The notes under the pieces: generated by a model
The model's input: only the letters and a program-made list of their open reading frames with translations
Databases searched by the model: none
What the model was told of the DNA's origin: nothing
Position numbers and translations under genes: made by a program
Part shown: in pieces, positions 63,852-64,000 of the stretch
How positions within the stretch are numbered: position 1 is the stretch's first letter
How the letters are laid out: each line of letters begins with the position of its first letter
Assembly: GCA_003640385.1 (NCBI GenBank)
Contig: RCAB01000275.1
Location: 1-64,000, forward strand
Origin: Setaria digitata
Taxonomy: Eukaryota; Nematoda; Chromadorea; Rhabditida; Setariidae
Direction: 5' to 3'
Length of the DNA: 64,000 nucleotides

Positions 63852-64000
63852 GTAAATATTTCACTTTGCAAAACAACATTGTGCTAATTAAGAAACAGCT
63901 GATAGATGATAGCAGTAATATCCTTAATGCTAAAAAAATTTTCTAACTTTTTTCGTCAAATTTATACTTCACTTCAAATTTTAACTTTCAATTTCTTTTC

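Noticed and set aside
1..64000. tRNA, rRNA, CRISPR arrays, bacterial operons, transposase genes
   Set aside because: I looked for cloverleaf anchors, rRNA-like G+C islands, spaced identical repeats and recognisable transposase or reverse-transcriptase motifs and found none.

Overview
The window is strongly A+T-rich and full of long T and A homopolymers. It is eukaryotic: one gene is split into many short exons with GT-AG introns, pyrimidine-rich acceptors ending in TTTCAG or TTTTAG, and several GTTTGT-type donors. Together with the protein it encodes, this points to a nematode, most likely a spirurid/filarial-type species. The species assignment is inference from base composition and splice style. 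There is no bacterial, viral or organellar signal.

The main object is a nearly complete unc-80 orthologue on the + strand, from about 20.47 kb to the right edge. UNC-80 is the large HEAT/armadillo-type scaffold that, with UNC-79, controls the NALCN/NCA sodium-leak channel. I traced 67 coding exons (20467-63851). Every junction was checked for a reading frame that continues, and together they give about 3370 codons. The gene runs out of the window in the intron after exon 67, so the 3' end is missing. Conserved landmarks run in the same order as in vertebrate UNC80: the N-terminal LPIQTFLWRQT block, the FERVVVQNILHGLSPSL block, the NFAIERRSSVRICELALNI block, HGNPFRRVGLSALID, LLECALFVHRCNKGDWPEW, the CHPxC cysteine/histidine cluster, LPSPPVGQ, FFKDLKQT-type HEAT segments, QFYILHRKPF, FRRPRDALL and KKVGGTALYAFIDF.

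The left 20 kb is mostly low-complexity sequence. At 0.56-2.53 kb there are + strand exons of an unrecognised gene. Two well-formed terminal exons (1122-1294 and 2411-2532) both join in phase to the exon at 556-815, which suggests alternative C-termini. Between 12 and 18.2 kb there are short coding-like islands: a 47-codon ORF with a signal-peptide-like start, two minus-strand islands, and a two-exon minus-strand C-terminal tail (17970-18204) transcribed away from unc-80. A possible upstream first exon for unc-80 lies at about 16.9 kb.

The main surprises are inside unc-80. There is an in-frame 117-nt candidate cassette exon between exons 3 and 4, and a candidate 30-nt microexon between exons 48 and 49. 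Several introns carry tandem or decayed copies of their own 3' splice site (26.9-27.2, 45.2-45.4 and 59.1-59.5 kb). One intron holds a perfect 17-bp-stem hairpin at 58.8 kb. Several acceptors are NAG-NAG pairs that would add or drop a single residue. Single N bases flanked by near-identical direct repeats (16.5-17.4, 23.3 and 52.4 kb) look like unmerged contig ends, not biology.
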